A stretch of DNA of 64,000 bases from Symsagittifera roscoffensis (GCF_963678635.1 NC_087069.1:10187206-10251205), one strand, 5' to 3'; shown: positions 44,201 to 47,978, numbered from the stretch's first letter. Made by a program: numbers and translations. Notes: a model not told the origin generated them from the sequence alone.

Positions 44201-44883
44201 AGCTTTGGTTCCCAACTTAGTCTCCAGGAGTCAAAATCATAAGTTAATCGGGCATATCAAATAATTGGGAGTATAATTATACCGCGTTTGTGTCAAAATC
44301 ATATCATATATGGCGACAGAAATTGATGATGATCAATAGTCACAATTATAACAAGTTGCCTTACTCGTCAATTCGTAAAGAATAGGCTAGCAGCATTATA
44401 TAATATCTATTTTTCCTGTCATCTTTGATTTTTGATTATCGTTCGAAATAATTGCGTTCTCATGAACACGAAATTCTAAATCTAGGAGTAAATGTATCTC
44501 TAAACGAGTATATCTAGTACCTAACTGTATCTATATCTAAATCTAAATGTATCTAAAAGGAGTAAATCTAGGATTAAATGTATCTTTGACATGTCGGCAA
44601 CTTTGACTACTGGAGGTCGTTACTAATTGCAAATGCTGATATTTTAAACCATTGCCTTATTTCTTCTCAGGGGTGGTTTTTCTTCATTGGGAACCCTAGA
44701 GCAGATTAATTAATGAGATCTTATACTTCACTAACTATCTTTTTGTTTCAGGTACTGGCACTGTCTAGAAAAGTAGCAGCAATAGAGCAAGACAACAAAT
44801 CGAGAGTGATCAGAGAAAACTACTACATGTACTCATTAGCATGTCTTGCTACTGTCACTTTGTACCTCATGTTCAGAAGGTAG
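11186..44883 (+). CDS. Mff: Mitochondrial fission factor homologue (5 exons)
   Basis: Mff proteins are C-tail-anchored outer mitochondrial and peroxisomal membrane proteins that recruit the fission GTPase Drp1. Coding exons are 11186-11255, 11607-11791, 16475-16665, 17518-17677 and 44752-44883. Junction phases 1, 0, 2 and 0 all match, giving 245 residues. Family marks: SIPDRISLGGN (residues 90-100), resembling the conserved VPERI-type repeat of Mff; TPPRHLKLGEF (135-145), resembling the following TPPR block; a predicted coiled coil ending KVAAIEQDNKSRVIREN (about 190-225); and a single C-terminal membrane span (about 226-242) closing in FRR, as in tail-anchored Mff. Residues 107-112 are six glycines. 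Vertebrate isoforms span a similar size range. The last intron is 27 kb and contains a 22.9-kb retrotransposon in the same orientation. An additional 5' exon cannot be excluded. Confidence 0.88.
11607..11791 (+). CDS. Mff: Mff exon 2
   Basis: Begins after the CTCTTTGCAG acceptor and ends AATCAG|GTTAAT. It encodes a Gly/Ser-rich segment, then DTIALLRDDEMQNYRLSDKM. Confidence 0.85.
12081..13100 (-). pseudogene. Degenerate gag-like coiled-coil ORF of an LTR element
   Basis: Minus-strand frames from an ATG near 13090 encode a charged coiled-coil start (KKIKKLFEKRSNLENDL). After a stop they resume with NELIDMAAK...ELIPAQEMW, and then a 210-residue open stretch (12713-12081) rich in Glu/Lys/Leu (KLAEIDLKGLELEDEL). 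This order is typical of the N-terminus of retroelement Gag proteins, possibly BEL/Pao, but no capsid or zinc knuckle is seen. Stops and frame changes show it is decayed. The end near 12,114 shares a 45-bp block with 15,110. Confidence 0.45.
13405..13785 (-). pseudogene. Decayed ORF, possibly SGNH-hydrolase-like
   Basis: The minus-strand ORF reads VFILGASSLDHALRKL, later KDLVIWHDAINNSISKH, a spacing that suggests an SGNH/GDSL-type fold seen in some retroelement ORFs. After a frame change the other frame continues FVYCRRNGTDNIEKELKK, so the reading frame is broken. The family call rests on faint motif resemblance only. Its position inside the LTR-element remnant suggests it is element-borne. 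Confidence 0.35.
13829..13934. repeat. Structured repeat, copy 1
   Basis: Outer arms AAGTAGGT (about 13,835-13,842) and ACCTACTT (about 13,900-13,907) are complementary. Inner arms GTTGAA/TTCAAC and CTCC/GGAG also pair around the loop AACAACCACGC. The segment GAAACCTGAGGATGA is unpaired and conserved in copy 2. It could be a transcribed structured RNA or a hairpin within the LTR-element remnant. Confidence 0.6.
14019..14126. repeat. Structured repeat, copy 2
   Basis: Aligns to copy 1 throughout, ending in a shared GACCACTTAAC. Its outer arms differ in sequence (CAGGCAA and TTGCCTG) but still pair, and the inner CTCC/GGAG is replaced by TTCC/GGAA. The two copies lie about 193 bp apart. Confidence 0.6.
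14535..14700. repeat. Short degenerate tandem repeats (TTTCGGCCAAC)
   Basis: At least six copies of a 20-30-nt unit built on CTCTGTTTCGGCCAACTTCA, with insertions of AGCACAACTGCA. It sits in a region much richer in C and CpG than its surroundings, just outside the primer-binding-like site of the LTR remnant. Confidence 0.7.
14975..15055 (-). repeat. tRNA-like SINE head
   Basis: On the minus strand, TAGTCGAGCGT resembles an RNA polymerase III A box and GTTTCGAATCTCGCC a B box, about 45 nt apart. The acceptor-like start is GGGACAG. No convincing cloverleaf for a functional tRNA was found. A second GGTTCGAACC lies at about 14,911. Confidence 0.5.
15435..15925 (+). repeat. AT-rich interspersed family, copy in intron 2
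   Basis: Contains 'actcttatataggtcttgct', 'ggaaaaagtctt', 'cccagcggaataaaaac', 'cctattgatccaattttctc' and the end 'cattactcttttccaa...ttggctatg', in the same order as the copies near 51.5 and 4.9 kb. Confidence 0.7.
16475..16665 (+). CDS. Mff: Mff exon 3
   Basis: Begins after ATGTTTAG and ends CCAAG|GTCAGT. It carries the SIPDRISLGG motif, the hexaglycine and the TPPRHLKLG block, and is the most family-diagnostic exon apart from the last. Confidence 0.88.
16699..16761. repeat. Three tandem 20-bp units beside exon 3
   Basis: The unit TTGTTTTTCCAGATATTTTGG occurs in three consecutive, slightly varied forms 35 bases after the exon 3 donor. Each unit contains a pyrimidine tract plus CAG, resembling a decoy 3' splice site. 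Confidence 0.7.
17518..17677 (+). CDS. Mff: Mff exon 4
   Basis: Begins after TTGTTTTCAG and ends AAACAG|GTGTGT. It encodes a Ser/Lys-rich linker and the start of the coiled coil (EDVLALRKQ). Confidence 0.85.
17678..18408. other. Start of Mff intron 4, no feature seen
   Basis: AT-rich intron sequence between the exon 4 donor and the 5' LTR. No ORF or repeat recognised. Confidence 0.5.
18409..19140 (+). repeat. 5' LTR
   Basis: Runs TGTGAC...GTTACA. Compared with the 3' LTR it lacks about 170 bp after GGTGAAG (the segment at roughly 40,586-40,760). It carries TATATAA at 18,697-18,703 and AATAAA at 18,856-18,861, plausible TATA box and polyadenylation signal. It also holds one CCGGAGGGGTC motif at about 18,660. 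Confidence 0.92.
18697..18703 (+). promoter_or_regulatory. LTR TATA box candidate
   Basis: TATATAA within CTTATATAAACTT, conserved in both LTRs and located upstream of the polyadenylation-like signal, as expected for a U3-R layout. Confidence 0.55.
19153..19167 (+). promoter_or_regulatory. Candidate primer-binding site
   Basis: TGGCGCTCCTGGGTG begins 13 bases after the 5' LTR end. It has the TGG start expected for pairing with a tRNA CCA end. The matching tRNA is not known from this window. Confidence 0.4.
19168..22105 (+). other. Long untranslated leader of the giant element
   Basis: Nearly 3 kb without a convincing ORF. It contains scattered copies of the CCGGA(A/G)GGGTC motif (for example 19,703, 19,732, 19,966, 20,427 and 21,067) that condense into a cluster at 21,137-21,335. 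The duplicated block begins at 21,722. Confidence 0.6.
21137..21335 (+). repeat. Cluster of 14-nt CCAATCCGGAGGGGTC motifs
   Basis: About nine to ten direct copies, most preceded by CAAT and followed by C, spaced roughly 13-30 nt apart, with AAATTTT/GCC spacers. At least six more copies lie upstream in the leader and one in each LTR (CTGGAGGGGTC in the 3' LTR). Inverted forms (GACCCTTCACC) occur near 19,908, 20,790 and 20,948. Confidence 0.8.
21722..24094 (+). repeat. 2,373-bp direct duplication, first unit
   Basis: Starts at 'gaaatataagctcgactatt' and matches 24,095-26,467 base for base, except for two differences I found (22,295 A versus 24,668 G; 22,642 C versus 25,015 A). It contains 380 bp of leader plus the first 665 gag codons. 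Confidence 0.92.
22106..24103 (+). pseudogene. Truncated Gag N-terminal copy
   Basis: Reads the same N-terminal Gag as the ORF at 24,479 until the duplication junction, where it adds two foreign codons (EI) and stops at 24,101-24,103. It lacks the zinc knuckles and everything after. It is a by-product of the duplication. If translated it would give a 665-residue Gag fragment with the acidic, coiled-coil and Ser/Arg-rich parts. Confidence 0.85.
24095..26467 (+). repeat. 2,373-bp direct duplication, second unit
   Basis: Begins where the first unit stops inside gag (TTTTGGATCAG|AAATATAAGC) and runs into the intact gag continuation (TTTTGGATCAG|GGGTGCAG). At the junction only one or two bases could be shared, so it resembles a non-homologous or template-switch duplication. 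Confidence 0.92.
24479..28720 (+). CDS. gag-pol: Gag-protease and start of RT
   Basis: ATG at 24,479 follows a long leader. The N-terminal third is acidic and Ser/Thr-rich with a run of EEEEDEEEQ. A coiled coil follows (about residues 310-430), then a Gly/Arg/Ser-rich stretch and a capsid-like region. Two CCHC zinc knuckles (CX2CX4HX4C) lie at 26,864-26,905 and 27,020-27,061. The aspartic protease active site is LLDTGAVVS (DTG at 27,551-27,559), with the second conserved block FILGRDFV. The ORF then enters the RT N-terminal region (MRMTPHKSEACRAEI). It leaves frame near 28,675-28,690, next to AAAGAAAGGGGG, and stops at 28,720. Gag and Pol share one frame, so no frameshift separates them. The break inside RT looks like decay. 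Confidence 0.88.
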   Translation: MSLDKSRLPKRGNSFRKFIPRKQRKTMTDPFVDRIKRAQTDKGETVSGRMVETRSQKSSEERKEMLEVEVNTDQAMNDNQEVHGLEGRGRRLASESTPVEQGHDFATSTGTLDREEMSELSDISTEIVATRRSPTDNTMMAGGTEKQTTSSSFSERMRNTLGNIFPFTMGVGTGNEAESQEEEEDEEEQVDFGSQVSLNKSTQENEAYIERETGTMDKFGVVRTISKDANTPGQSRGFAIMTNSEPRTGKSRNKGLGNALADPEVDNEKTSRQRVKARISTSTKLPGTDRVTPPLVDNGAAIEEALNNIVGSIGEQNEQMSLRMSELERAVHIERESLQEEINRNRQEVGRSEKRLKKRTDEHIAKNLSRMTREAEQRELRLRDDMEKLRIQQEQSLGTLDTKIDAMMERRTQAIMDRLDGLLGSKSGPKEGEPNSEGPSREAKVNFNDHQRRRTYGSTRGSSSGYATKDNRTWGPNSRASSTGKRQTSNERPTQGTHATGRGDSGNRRHASPGRSRVGQGGDTHGDSDCRDAPNTEPLTRCDDTQAGHSRDATAMATAFEPLNRSLETFLTRLSKTNERSEKSRRVFKKPRCYKDESDGCIDTWIEVMKLHFEEEDLSERQECSALTSNLEGTALNCVMAKKQYQRDTAEKIFEILLNRFGSGVQGHQAMMRFEKRRQREDETIDKFLDDLEMLRRRSQRDESNRRMNLAVASKFIEGVKNDELRTMLATHYTPLSTNAPTPEELRLKSKEYLLLKPPSRYGYYKNNYGNFNNGPANQGNKWYKPRDDMDKRRSCANCTSADHHVSACPTYKQGMKAIGFSLEDEDASEIDHEDFMRGVIAKFGPRCFFCNLEGHFKSDCPQFWDAVGDIKHPRHEEALSGVKASKARLLSEAEARRKDKPQELATKNLQAVTEETREPEPVTAADDFKIDYRAAARDALNRVPQELVTIEIEQKVKLELENEKLQEQLNTFEATEVEETKAPSRIGHDAMMEQDAVHIGYEADVTAHLLDTNRKKIGVTGLLDTGAVVSVMPIKTWERMGFTREDLIPTNLRLTAANRGAIYVAGRTPITVLHMGGRDLWMSFLVVKNLDDADQFILGRDFVRNFDVMIDLNNGLIRIRNPDRKYVKKPINRILTDENKVPVFLDRKEKLQPGQAVVAIFRMRNLISLSDSKQVCSVPNPNSQSSVILGRSFSVTRNRQCVSVLLNTLDTTVSIQRGKKLGYALPMRTDYEETQNLKKHSVKDCPYHANKDKILKRIDELKSIHKLFSMKSETDDGLSSCSNFPERPSSYELESDKPVLPEIEHLKGKIGEGDFEKLRYLLNRNADVFSKHKADIGCCNFVEHEIELEEGAVHHREGAMRMTPHKSEACRAEIAMLLEYDMIEPSKSPWACGVIMAKKKGGSLGFVATFVT
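28648..29625 (+). pseudogene. pol: Reverse transcriptase and RNase H part of pol
   Basis: Continues RT in another frame after the indel near 28,680. RT blocks: DFRYMNAVT, YPIPRIDKSL, FTTLDSGSAFWQVPL, MPFGLCNATATFQRLM and the catalytic YVDD at 29,005-29,016, then the thumb block FLGFANYYWEFI. RNase H starts with VLDTDASVVAISGIL. A TAA at 29,623-29,625 interrupts RNase H right after FVEK; the same frame stays open beyond it. These features are diagnostic of Ty3/gypsy pol. Confidence 0.9.
29635..30069 (+). pseudogene. pol: RNase H C-terminal part of pol
   Basis: The same frame as the preceding segment, after the TAA. It holds FKLRVHNRALSWL and then HMIIEHRMRDKHQNADSLSK, the RNase H end in Ty3/gypsy elements (with the conserved HxxADxLS pattern). 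The frame is lost near 30,015, where the adjacent frame opens. Confidence 0.85.
30070..30960 (+). pseudogene. pol: Pol connector between RNase H and integrase
   Basis: Carried by two frames (30,027-30,314 and 30,376-30,960) joined by an indel near 30,305-30,315. It is acidic and low in recognisable motifs, with a repeated C(P)GQ/G-LSGE-like pattern at 30,480-30,560 (NKVLSGEFR, GLSGESE). It ends at TGA 30,958-30,960; the next segment is in the same frame. An unusually long spacer for Ty3/gypsy. Confidence 0.65.
30967..32427 (+). CDS. pol: Integrase
   Basis: ATG at 30,967 lies six bases after an in-frame TGA. The HHCC zinc site is seen in SHYQMGH (HX4H) and CLSCQQ (CX2C), with the typical FEWPGM between them. 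The catalytic triad is QIDHQ (Asp at 31,513), FQSDNGTAF (Asp at 31,690) and HPQTNGLVERQNR (Glu at 31,798), giving the expected D-X35-E. The C-terminal part has GDYVWVFQ and KKWRGPFMITEV, the DNA-binding GPF/Y module. No chromodomain was seen. The ORF ends at TGA, but its frame continues open past it. Confidence 0.9.
   Translation: MEEDTHQPNELNSQMRVMKTYLKARYRLSDLLRAQRNDRMTSNLKRWIENGSTDKGDLEEDSYRILRQYFMQKEGRLYLNKDGIVACKRREEDRVLYKYNAIVLPQLYQTELLFRSHYQMGHQGIGKVYQRILKRFEWPGMKKACEKWVTACLSCQQVKDPRKLRFPLPSIESSEFNEVVQIDHQNICMTGSGYNQVLVMIDHFTKYAEAVPCITASAEETCDHLINTWIARHGCPMTFQSDNGTAFVGELTKELMRRSQVAQAHSTTYHPQTNGLVERQNRTLVSMLRVYCSRYMTDWDSYLPQVMGAYNSTQHSTTGVSPHMMLTGHEKSLPLTIFYPEYEGKKTSPQVYVRDVIRRQQELNDLCRRNTQQAQARQRKKFDKKAAGAKAYKVGDYVWVFQNVIPPKGTKKLLKKWRGPFMITEVHQEGRFYRLSTGRAAHYENIKPHNPSTEDWCIPADMEEGDYLMMDPACEVNDKGTREKND
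32428..32826 (+). pseudogene. Acidic tail after integrase, with in-frame stops
   Basis: The integrase frame stays open through this stretch apart from TAA at 32,500-32,502 and TAA at 32,776-32,778. It is strongly acidic (EEDWQDPEQ, DIVDDHDDEWIDD), with one basic patch PRKKYNPYGDDF. It links integrase to the macro domain. I do not recognise a fold. Confidence 0.55.
32827..33656 (+). pseudogene. Macro (ADP-ribose-binding) domain, TARG1/OARD1-like
   Basis: The first part (to 33,348) is in the integrase frame; the second opens one frame over from about 33,324 to 33,656. So a single indel near 33,325-33,345 splits the domain. The order of elements fits a macro domain: FILTNRTCAIAITADNSF then ALAADFKREYG (usual MGAGIA..FK..FG), GIGGVAALPP (usual GDVAVL), YLCFLVTRAT, DPENLVLSLTRLRDFL (usual YENL..SL..L), VKELSLPVYDPNRGRL (usual V..L..PRIGCGLD.L) and IFSDTNIQVYL (usual F..T.I.V.VY). 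The glycine loop is altered. Positions matching the catalytic Lys and Asp that I recall for TARG1 read Arg and Gly here. Binding without hydrolysis is therefore more likely. The 130 residues before it are unassigned. Confidence 0.82.
33657..34055 (+). other. Non-coding gap in the giant element
   Basis: About 400 bp without an ORF, with a TG-rich stretch (gtgtgatatgtgtgatatgt and variants, 33,700-33,750). It separates the pol-macro block from the accessory ORFs and could hold a second promoter or splice site. A weak 3' splice site (ttttctag) is at about 33,968-33,975. Confidence 0.5.
34056..34718 (+). CDS. Accessory ORF A, 220 aa, coiled coil
   Basis: ATG at 34,056. The N-terminal half is helical and acidic (LDELMDLAEAYVEPMIDAIY). 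The middle has basic, possibly nuclear-targeting patches (KPKPGLKRM, PLKRAKVEQK). The C-terminal third is a coiled coil (DGIKDELERTKRELDEVTKT). No family recognised. Its last 29 bases overlap ORF B, whose ATG is at 34,690, in the +1 frame. It is the first gene after the gap in the element. Confidence 0.7.
   Translation: MENFNLDELMDLAEAYVEPMIDAIYRRLMDRDFALEDPEVVMLLTALINILGHDNRGDRPTEVLLMAAYGERGVLDRPNMRVMRWRNGALSGSDLANEPGLESSRTYQPGEMPMPSKPKPGLKRMHQEMNSEADSSGSPLRAAVPLKRAKVEQKVQTNQTMQDLDGIKDELERTKRELDEVTKTMLIAEEDRDMWKRLFEDCNKKQGEKIGHEESHGLVE
34690..35298 (+). CDS. Accessory ORF B, first part
   Basis: ATG at 34,690 overlaps the end of ORF A. It encodes about 202 residues with hydrophobic stretches (ATEVVIVIYGPAVTFAFP) and a charged C-terminus (KVREETKDWGDYE), then TAG at 35,296. 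The same frame is open on both sides of the TAG, into the next ORF, so the stop may be a nonsense change or a readthrough site. No family recognised. Confidence 0.65.
   Translation: MKKATDSWNKIRDLRHTLIQYLLQQNRFGTGEDETIERKEDVRRHVDGMPLLTDLCLGMRTDPLALIRGATEVVIVIYGPAVTFAFPDVKVEAYRRSVLHLNLISAVDGSALNWCEQHVLRELMSEDLLFAKISEPEMTAINFDDHFRDRLGLVERGHIEVYPKLWNLRPYDKTNGEITRVPRLTAAYHKVREETKDWGDYE
35299..36822 (+). CDS. Accessory ORF B, second part (494 aa from ATG at 35,338)
   Basis: Open from directly after the TAG; the first ATG is at 35,338. It begins with a basic, ordered region (RIGNFVGTMDPYFVGRNAAVLQ), followed by a Ser/Glu/Asp-rich low-complexity middle (residues about 150-260) and a Lys/Arg-rich end (RKRVEEAMDLGQ). 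It ends at TAA 36,820 with ORF C in the same frame six bases on. No transmembrane span is seen, so it does not look like an envelope protein. No family recognised. Confidence 0.65.
   Translation: MPEEIPEFPLIRRMLLGAVSVVQTPRLRAFETNERRIGNFVGTMDPYFVGRNAAVLQYTRFAYTDQATRRRISNAATPKPGRFDEEWVGLGLAPMKMRGRTELSEASLILTSVKPELKVGGTLQARTFLASFGCEEIKVVHGEEEDGSAGTLIIPKFPEGTDNEKQGPSSSKKDMSEGDDGQGGSRQAEEPMEQDASQAGGEDDRASTGGVSSLDFNIFSDLENNADTLETTEPADEGISTLEPPSAFMEMKRNLPESSSPGISRNNEQRILMESPRRKRIEGSARVPFLGTLPEEEWEVHHRDHESRTGCRLDRVAFMEEVWTVVQSYGTQSILKTGLNRPLMREVLDKLDECEGRLSKLLIDSTTDGSEANSPIKMTPQDDKGEVVYLSRTRRGAMRSKLVIDKINEMKMKLGSKVMPRRVGKTKVDSEISMKADNSAKRKRVEEAMDLGQGDYQLPGTNRMLTDIAMVPPILMAGIKSTGYKSRRSDRTLTGATLEMEILSQCG
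36829..38313 (+). CDS. Accessory ORF C, 494 aa
   Basis: ATG at 36,829, six bases after the previous stop and in the same frame. It appears mostly helical and globular, with many Met, Glu and Arg residues, helical segments such as ALLLLALLEMHQSKPM, and a Cys/His-containing end (CGLEGHVCGSLDCVKTLERQHKQ) that could bind metal. No transmembrane span or known motif recognised. The stop TGA is followed one base later by the ATG of ORF D, a layout compatible with reinitiation. Confidence 0.7.
   Translation: MKDFKPSPMNHGKGSVAGQLVPVEYNQLTVSETVSIDEHAGGYMEMLEYRNSARGYVMALEDEMAMEGYLETMLRDTTLKRKAYGTLALSEMQAETIEQLVSLPWKAVVLKYFEEEMRTAPRIHALMAVPYVRTELQLRFAWCMMGLTRGEYDSEERKRSKEEKVFLMTNLRDLITQEGAAVACAKRRDALCFFRFLIEQISVPALNTCAKMLREGDERSKALLLLALLEMHQSKPMRVNMKEPEELEPMRKIDEIRRFSNKELRLTKESMGALPLSSEYCGPIKKKSYSYVSGIIGIAYNPFLSEDIRDCFFDYEQAVLLRFWTSRIVTIKSANNPQIKLGLVLEEEVTAPSVPKSDKRVEFGLGFSDELLRTSLMVVWELMRPSWCPSPNADSILRATQDVQRELNADCNLRDLNIIYNVMITASRSNGEDKVELPGWGPEDWVKPGSCLAEVCGLEGHVCGSLDCVKTLERQHKQLTILFGNVVMKARTET
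38315..39622 (+). CDS. Accessory ORF D, 435 aa
   Basis: ATG at 38,315 in a TGAGATG junction with ORF C. It encodes a Cys- and Trp-containing globular protein (PCHCLLQTWWYPELSNLMLIW). A moderately hydrophobic segment (PITIVIVGVMMAIRWLE) might be a buried helix or a membrane span. The end is Cys-rich then acidic (PCCKQRVEEQKCW, then SVSQEEEMEH). It is uninterrupted, unlike pol. No family recognised. An envelope-like role cannot be excluded, but no signal peptide or fusion motif was seen. Confidence 0.7.
   Translation: MVTAISVEVFPGVLQTEQKYIGKWREAIETEMNIRHSESYCRPSGARYLVGSTLAPMCKSRYPVHFVAVDVKSTRTIVDQAFSVPKCVRLTRLFEKSYELLCKMFSAVPERTKEELESILGRKFLGYVSGNFSNFERQKQRGSTVTDYNLVDENDEVHRVMMKVEPLLEASGKRNWMSIMLTHDEFPCHCLLQTWWYPELSNLMLIWDSGELLSMGLPDSSRPITIVIVGVMMAIRWLEAHVRENNRQEVPMREQLQKLYCLKDLDLFETMCKILNIPMEVKKIWARRRLMTWFRANMTAWLYEYAKKHMSKHGRVYSGYQLDIGAGAFKRAFVTHRNAVTTAVKKISRTSERSGKEKEEMLKEDLERNVTLCLHNSFCRNRESNVDPLPCCKQRVEEQKCWRTASNSVRIANDVLQDTETESAESVSQEEEMEH
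39623..40458 (+). other. 3' untranslated region of giant element
   Basis: About 840 bp between ORF D and the 3' LTR, without an ORF in sense. It begins A/G-rich (39,630-39,780) and ends ggactgtccggggagta, where a polypurine tract would be expected. Confidence 0.55.
40459..41357 (+). repeat. 3' LTR
   Basis: Runs from TGTGACATTCG to GAATGTTACA, 899 bp, and includes the segment missing from the 5' LTR. TATATAA is at 40,920-40,926. The polyadenylation-like hexamer is AGTAAA here (about 41,073). The sequence just before it, ccggggagta, is only a weak polypurine tract. Scattered substitutions against the 5' LTR indicate that the insertion is not very recent. Confidence 0.92.
41358..43030. other. 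Mff intron 4 after the insertion
   Basis: AT-rich intron. Contains a 12-bp perfect inverted repeat (41,986-41,997 and 42,068-42,079) and a (TTC)n TAG block at about 42,090-42,109 that matches the 3' tail of the minus-strand retrotransposon at 57.47 kb. No gene seen. Confidence 0.5.
43045..43125 (+). repeat. tRNA-related SINE head with intact A and B boxes
   Basis: TAGCGTAGAGG matches the polymerase III A-box consensus and GATCGAACC the B box, about 40 nt apart, followed by a TTTTT terminator-like run. Flanks do not form a full acceptor stem I can confirm, so a SINE or tRNA pseudogene is likelier than a working tRNA. Confidence 0.6.
43678..43853. mobile_element. Foldback/MITE-like element with long terminal inverted repeats
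   Basis: The left arm (about 43,679-43,740), including GTGTTTTACACCACTTGCTA and ACTGACTAG, is complementary, with a few mismatches, to the right arm (about 43,793-43,853), including TAGCAAGTGGTGTAAAACATG. The loop is about 50 bp. No ORF. Non-autonomous DNA transposons have this shape. Confidence 0.7.
44752..44883 (+). CDS. Mff: Mff terminal exon with tail anchor
   Basis: Begins after TTTTTGTTTCAG in phase 0 and ends at TAG. It has 43 codons: the coiled-coil end, then a Tyr/Leu/Ala/Thr-rich membrane span and FRR. Confidence 0.9.
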   Translation, partial: VLALSRKVAAIEQDNKSRVIRENYYMYSLACLATVTLYLMFRR

Positions 44884-45660
44884 TCTCTACTCCGATTTTT
44901 ACTCTGATGACTCTAGATGTTTGGGATCTTTTTGACTAACTATTTCCCCTTCCTCCTAATTGCACCTTAATCAAGAGTTTTCTCCCCTATAATGAACTAG
45001 TTTCATATTTAAAATATTTGTGTATCTGGTAACGAAGTTACTCCTTTTGCGATCGATAGCTGGAAGGGGGGGGGGGTTGTTAAAAAGATCCGATATATGT
45101 CATAAATGATGCTGAGCAGATTTTGGCATTACAGTATGTCTAAAATAAATAAATTCATTGAGAAGAAAATCAGCCTGCTTATAACATTTTTTCGCTATTT
45201 ATTTTTTGCAAATATTCAAATAAGTTGAAAAGACATTAGCAGACATTGGTTGATTTTATTGTAATTTGATATAATCTGAGTTTAAGACACGTCGATATTT
45301 GTTTATTTTCCTATTTATGAATTGAAGTATTTTTTCTGTATTTTGGTTTGAAAGATTAATTAAGCTAACGGTGGAGATGAGTTGAATTGTTCTCATCGTT
45401 TCCAAAGCTAAAAGTTTCGAATCATAAAGCATTTTTTATACATTCACATCTGTGCGATATTCATTAGTTAATTACAACCTGCTAAAAGAATGGCCTAAAA
45501 TTGAGCAGGAATTTACTTTTATTGAATTTTAATAAAATAAATTCTCTTTCTATTTACACTAGCCAGCTGAGTGCAATATTACGAACCTTCTTTTTTCCAA
45601 CCTAACTCGAAATAAAAAGTTTTCATTTAGTGGCACGTTTGCTATAATTGTCTATAGCCT
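44884..45660. other. Downstream of Mff, no gene seen
   Basis: Probable Mff 3' UTR and intergenic DNA. AATAAA-like sequences occur (for example in 'aaataaataaattc', about 45,145), any of which could serve as the polyadenylation signal. A run of ten Gs lies near 45,068. Confidence 0.5.
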
Positions 45661-45667
45661 AATTGTT

Positions 45668-46270
45668 TTGATAAACTTATTAAATAGATACTGTTATGAT
45701 GTGGAAGTCCTCCGACGGCAACCTTTGACTTATTATCATATCCAGCATTTGCGGCCCTGTGAGATTTTTGTTTCCGCAGGTGAAGATCTACACACTTGCA
45801 GTTTTGGTACGCAAACGGTATGGATCAAACAAACACCGACCGTCGTCACTTCAGCCGCGACTACTATCCCACGATCGCTAAGCTTCTACGTGGATGAAGA
45901 GGGTTTTATCAAAGCCACACATTCATTAAAGAAGGACGGTCTTTCGTGTCTCCTAAGAGAGGCGATAAGCGAACTCCGCAGAAATGACAAAATGATCGCT
46001 GGTTTAATGGAATTTTCACGTGTTGAATCTTCAATACACCAAATGAAAGATGAGATAAAATCCATTAAAGAACTAACGGAAAGTTCGTCAACTCAACAGC
46101 AACCTTCTGCGCAAAGTATGGATACAGTTTTAAAGGAGAAGCTTGGTACCATTTGCGAAAAAATTGATCTGCTCAAGCCAGTGGAAAATTCAACGCACCC
46201 GTCAAACAACCAACCGGTAAACGGTAATAACGATGTCCAGTTGCTGAAACAGCTAAGATGTTACTGTTAA
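45668..46270 (+). pseudogene. ORF1-like remnant of non-LTR element
   Basis: A 200-residue open stretch with a helical, coiled-coil-prone middle (IHQMKDEIKSIKELTE) and a Ser/Gln/Pro-rich end, in a different frame from the endonuclease fragment. It may be ORF1, whose usual RNA-binding motifs are not visible. The first 60 residues may be fused foreign sequence. Confidence 0.45.
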
Positions 46271-47978
46271 TTGGAGTACATATGACTCAACTGATAACTA
46301 TGAGAAGTCGGTTTTGAATCTTCTCTTTGAGAACAATTTCCAGCAGCTGGTTGACTTCCCCACAACCACGTTGCATACTCTGGATGTCGTCCTTGTAAAC
46401 AGCGATTTCATTCTCAATGTTGAGCCTGCAACTGACTTTACCAACGCATATTCCGTTAACGAGAAATCTGCCCCCGACCACTTTGCTGTGAAACTTGCTG
46501 TCTCGTATGCCCCTAGTCAGGACATTGCCGTTGATGAACGGCCACAGCAGTTTAGCCATTGTCGCGGTGACTTTGATTTGCTTGCCGCCCTTATTGCTGA
46601 CAAACCTTTTCAAGGAATTTGTTGGACCAATCCAAATGTTCTTCTGACCCAGTAGTATCAATGGTTGGACGAGAGTATTTCCAAGTCCGTGCCCCTAAGA
46701 ACTCAACATCGCAGTTCACTGCAACCCTGGGTATCTCAGGCAACTTCATACAAGTTGAAAGTCTTGAATACTTTTGAGAAGCGTCTCAACAAAAACCACT
46801 CCGACAAATTACAATGTCGCATTCGTGTGCTGCAGTCGTCATTGGACAACGATTTAAAGAATGATCAATATTTGTATGAACAGGAACTGGCTTCATCTCG
46901 TTCGACCACCAAGCTTTTTAAATACTTTAAGAGCGTCAAAAAAACCAACAACTGTTTACCACCTGTTTTATACTGGAATAACATTGAAGCAAACAACCCT
47001 ACTAGTATTTGTAATCTATTCAACTAGTTTTTCCAGTCTGTTTTTTCCAAAGATGTTGCGAGGGTTCGTAATATATGCGGTCCTGAACTTCTTATTGACT
47101 TCGACGTTTCCGAACATAAAATAATGAAAATAACCACCAGGCTAGACGTAAGCAAGTCCCGCGGTCACGATAATTTGCCACCGGCTTCATTCAAGAAGAC
47201 TCCTTCCCTTTGCAAATCTCTTAGTCACATTTTCAGCTCTATTAAGAGAACAGGTTGCTTTCCTTCGTTGTGGAAGATTGGGAAAGTCAAGCCCTTGCAC
47301 AAAAAAGCTGACAAGCGAATGGCAAACAATTATCGTCCTATCACATTATTAGACATTGCATTAAAAATCCTTGAGCGCTGTATATTTGATGAATTGTATC
47401 CTTTCATTAGACCAGTTTTACCAAATTCACAATATGGTTTTCTAAAGCACAACTCTACGATTATTCAATTAATCTGTTACCTAGACGAGATCTATCTCGA
47501 GACAGACAACCAGAATACGGTGGAAGCCGTATATATAGATTTCGCTAAAGCATTTGACAAAATTAGTCACTCTGTCCTGCTTAATAAGCTGCGCAAATTG
47601 GGAATTTCTGGAAGACTCCTAGCGCTTATTAAGAGCTATCTTGCTGACCGTAGACACTTTAAAGTGGACAAATACTACTCTTCGCTTCTGCTTGTACTTA
47701 GCGGTGTACCTCAAGGGTCCATCTTAGGGCCCTTACTTTTCTTACTCTATGTAATCGATATCCCCGATGGGTTGGTAAATGCAGTGTACAGTTTTGCCGA
47801 TGATTCAAAACTACTTTCTTGGCACTCCGCAAACAGTTTGTGCCATCTACAAGCCGATGTCCGCAGAATCCTGCAGTGGTGCAACGACAACTGTATGATG
47901 TTACATCCAGATAAATGCCACCTTTTACCTTTCTCACAGCGAAAAAGAGCTCACAGTCGTCGACAGCGAGAAAGATAG
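46266..47978 (+). pseudogene. Endonuclease end and reverse transcriptase of non-LTR element
   Basis: One frame from 46,266 to 47,978 interrupted by TAG at 46,653 and TAG at 47,025. First is the endonuclease end (TLDVVLVNS, then SAPDHFAVKLAV). RT then follows: NYRPITLLDIALKILE, VYIDFAKAFDKISHS, SGVPQGSILGPLLF and the catalytic FADDSK. These motifs fit the jockey/CR1 supergroup. The frame is lost near 47,940. Confidence 0.88.
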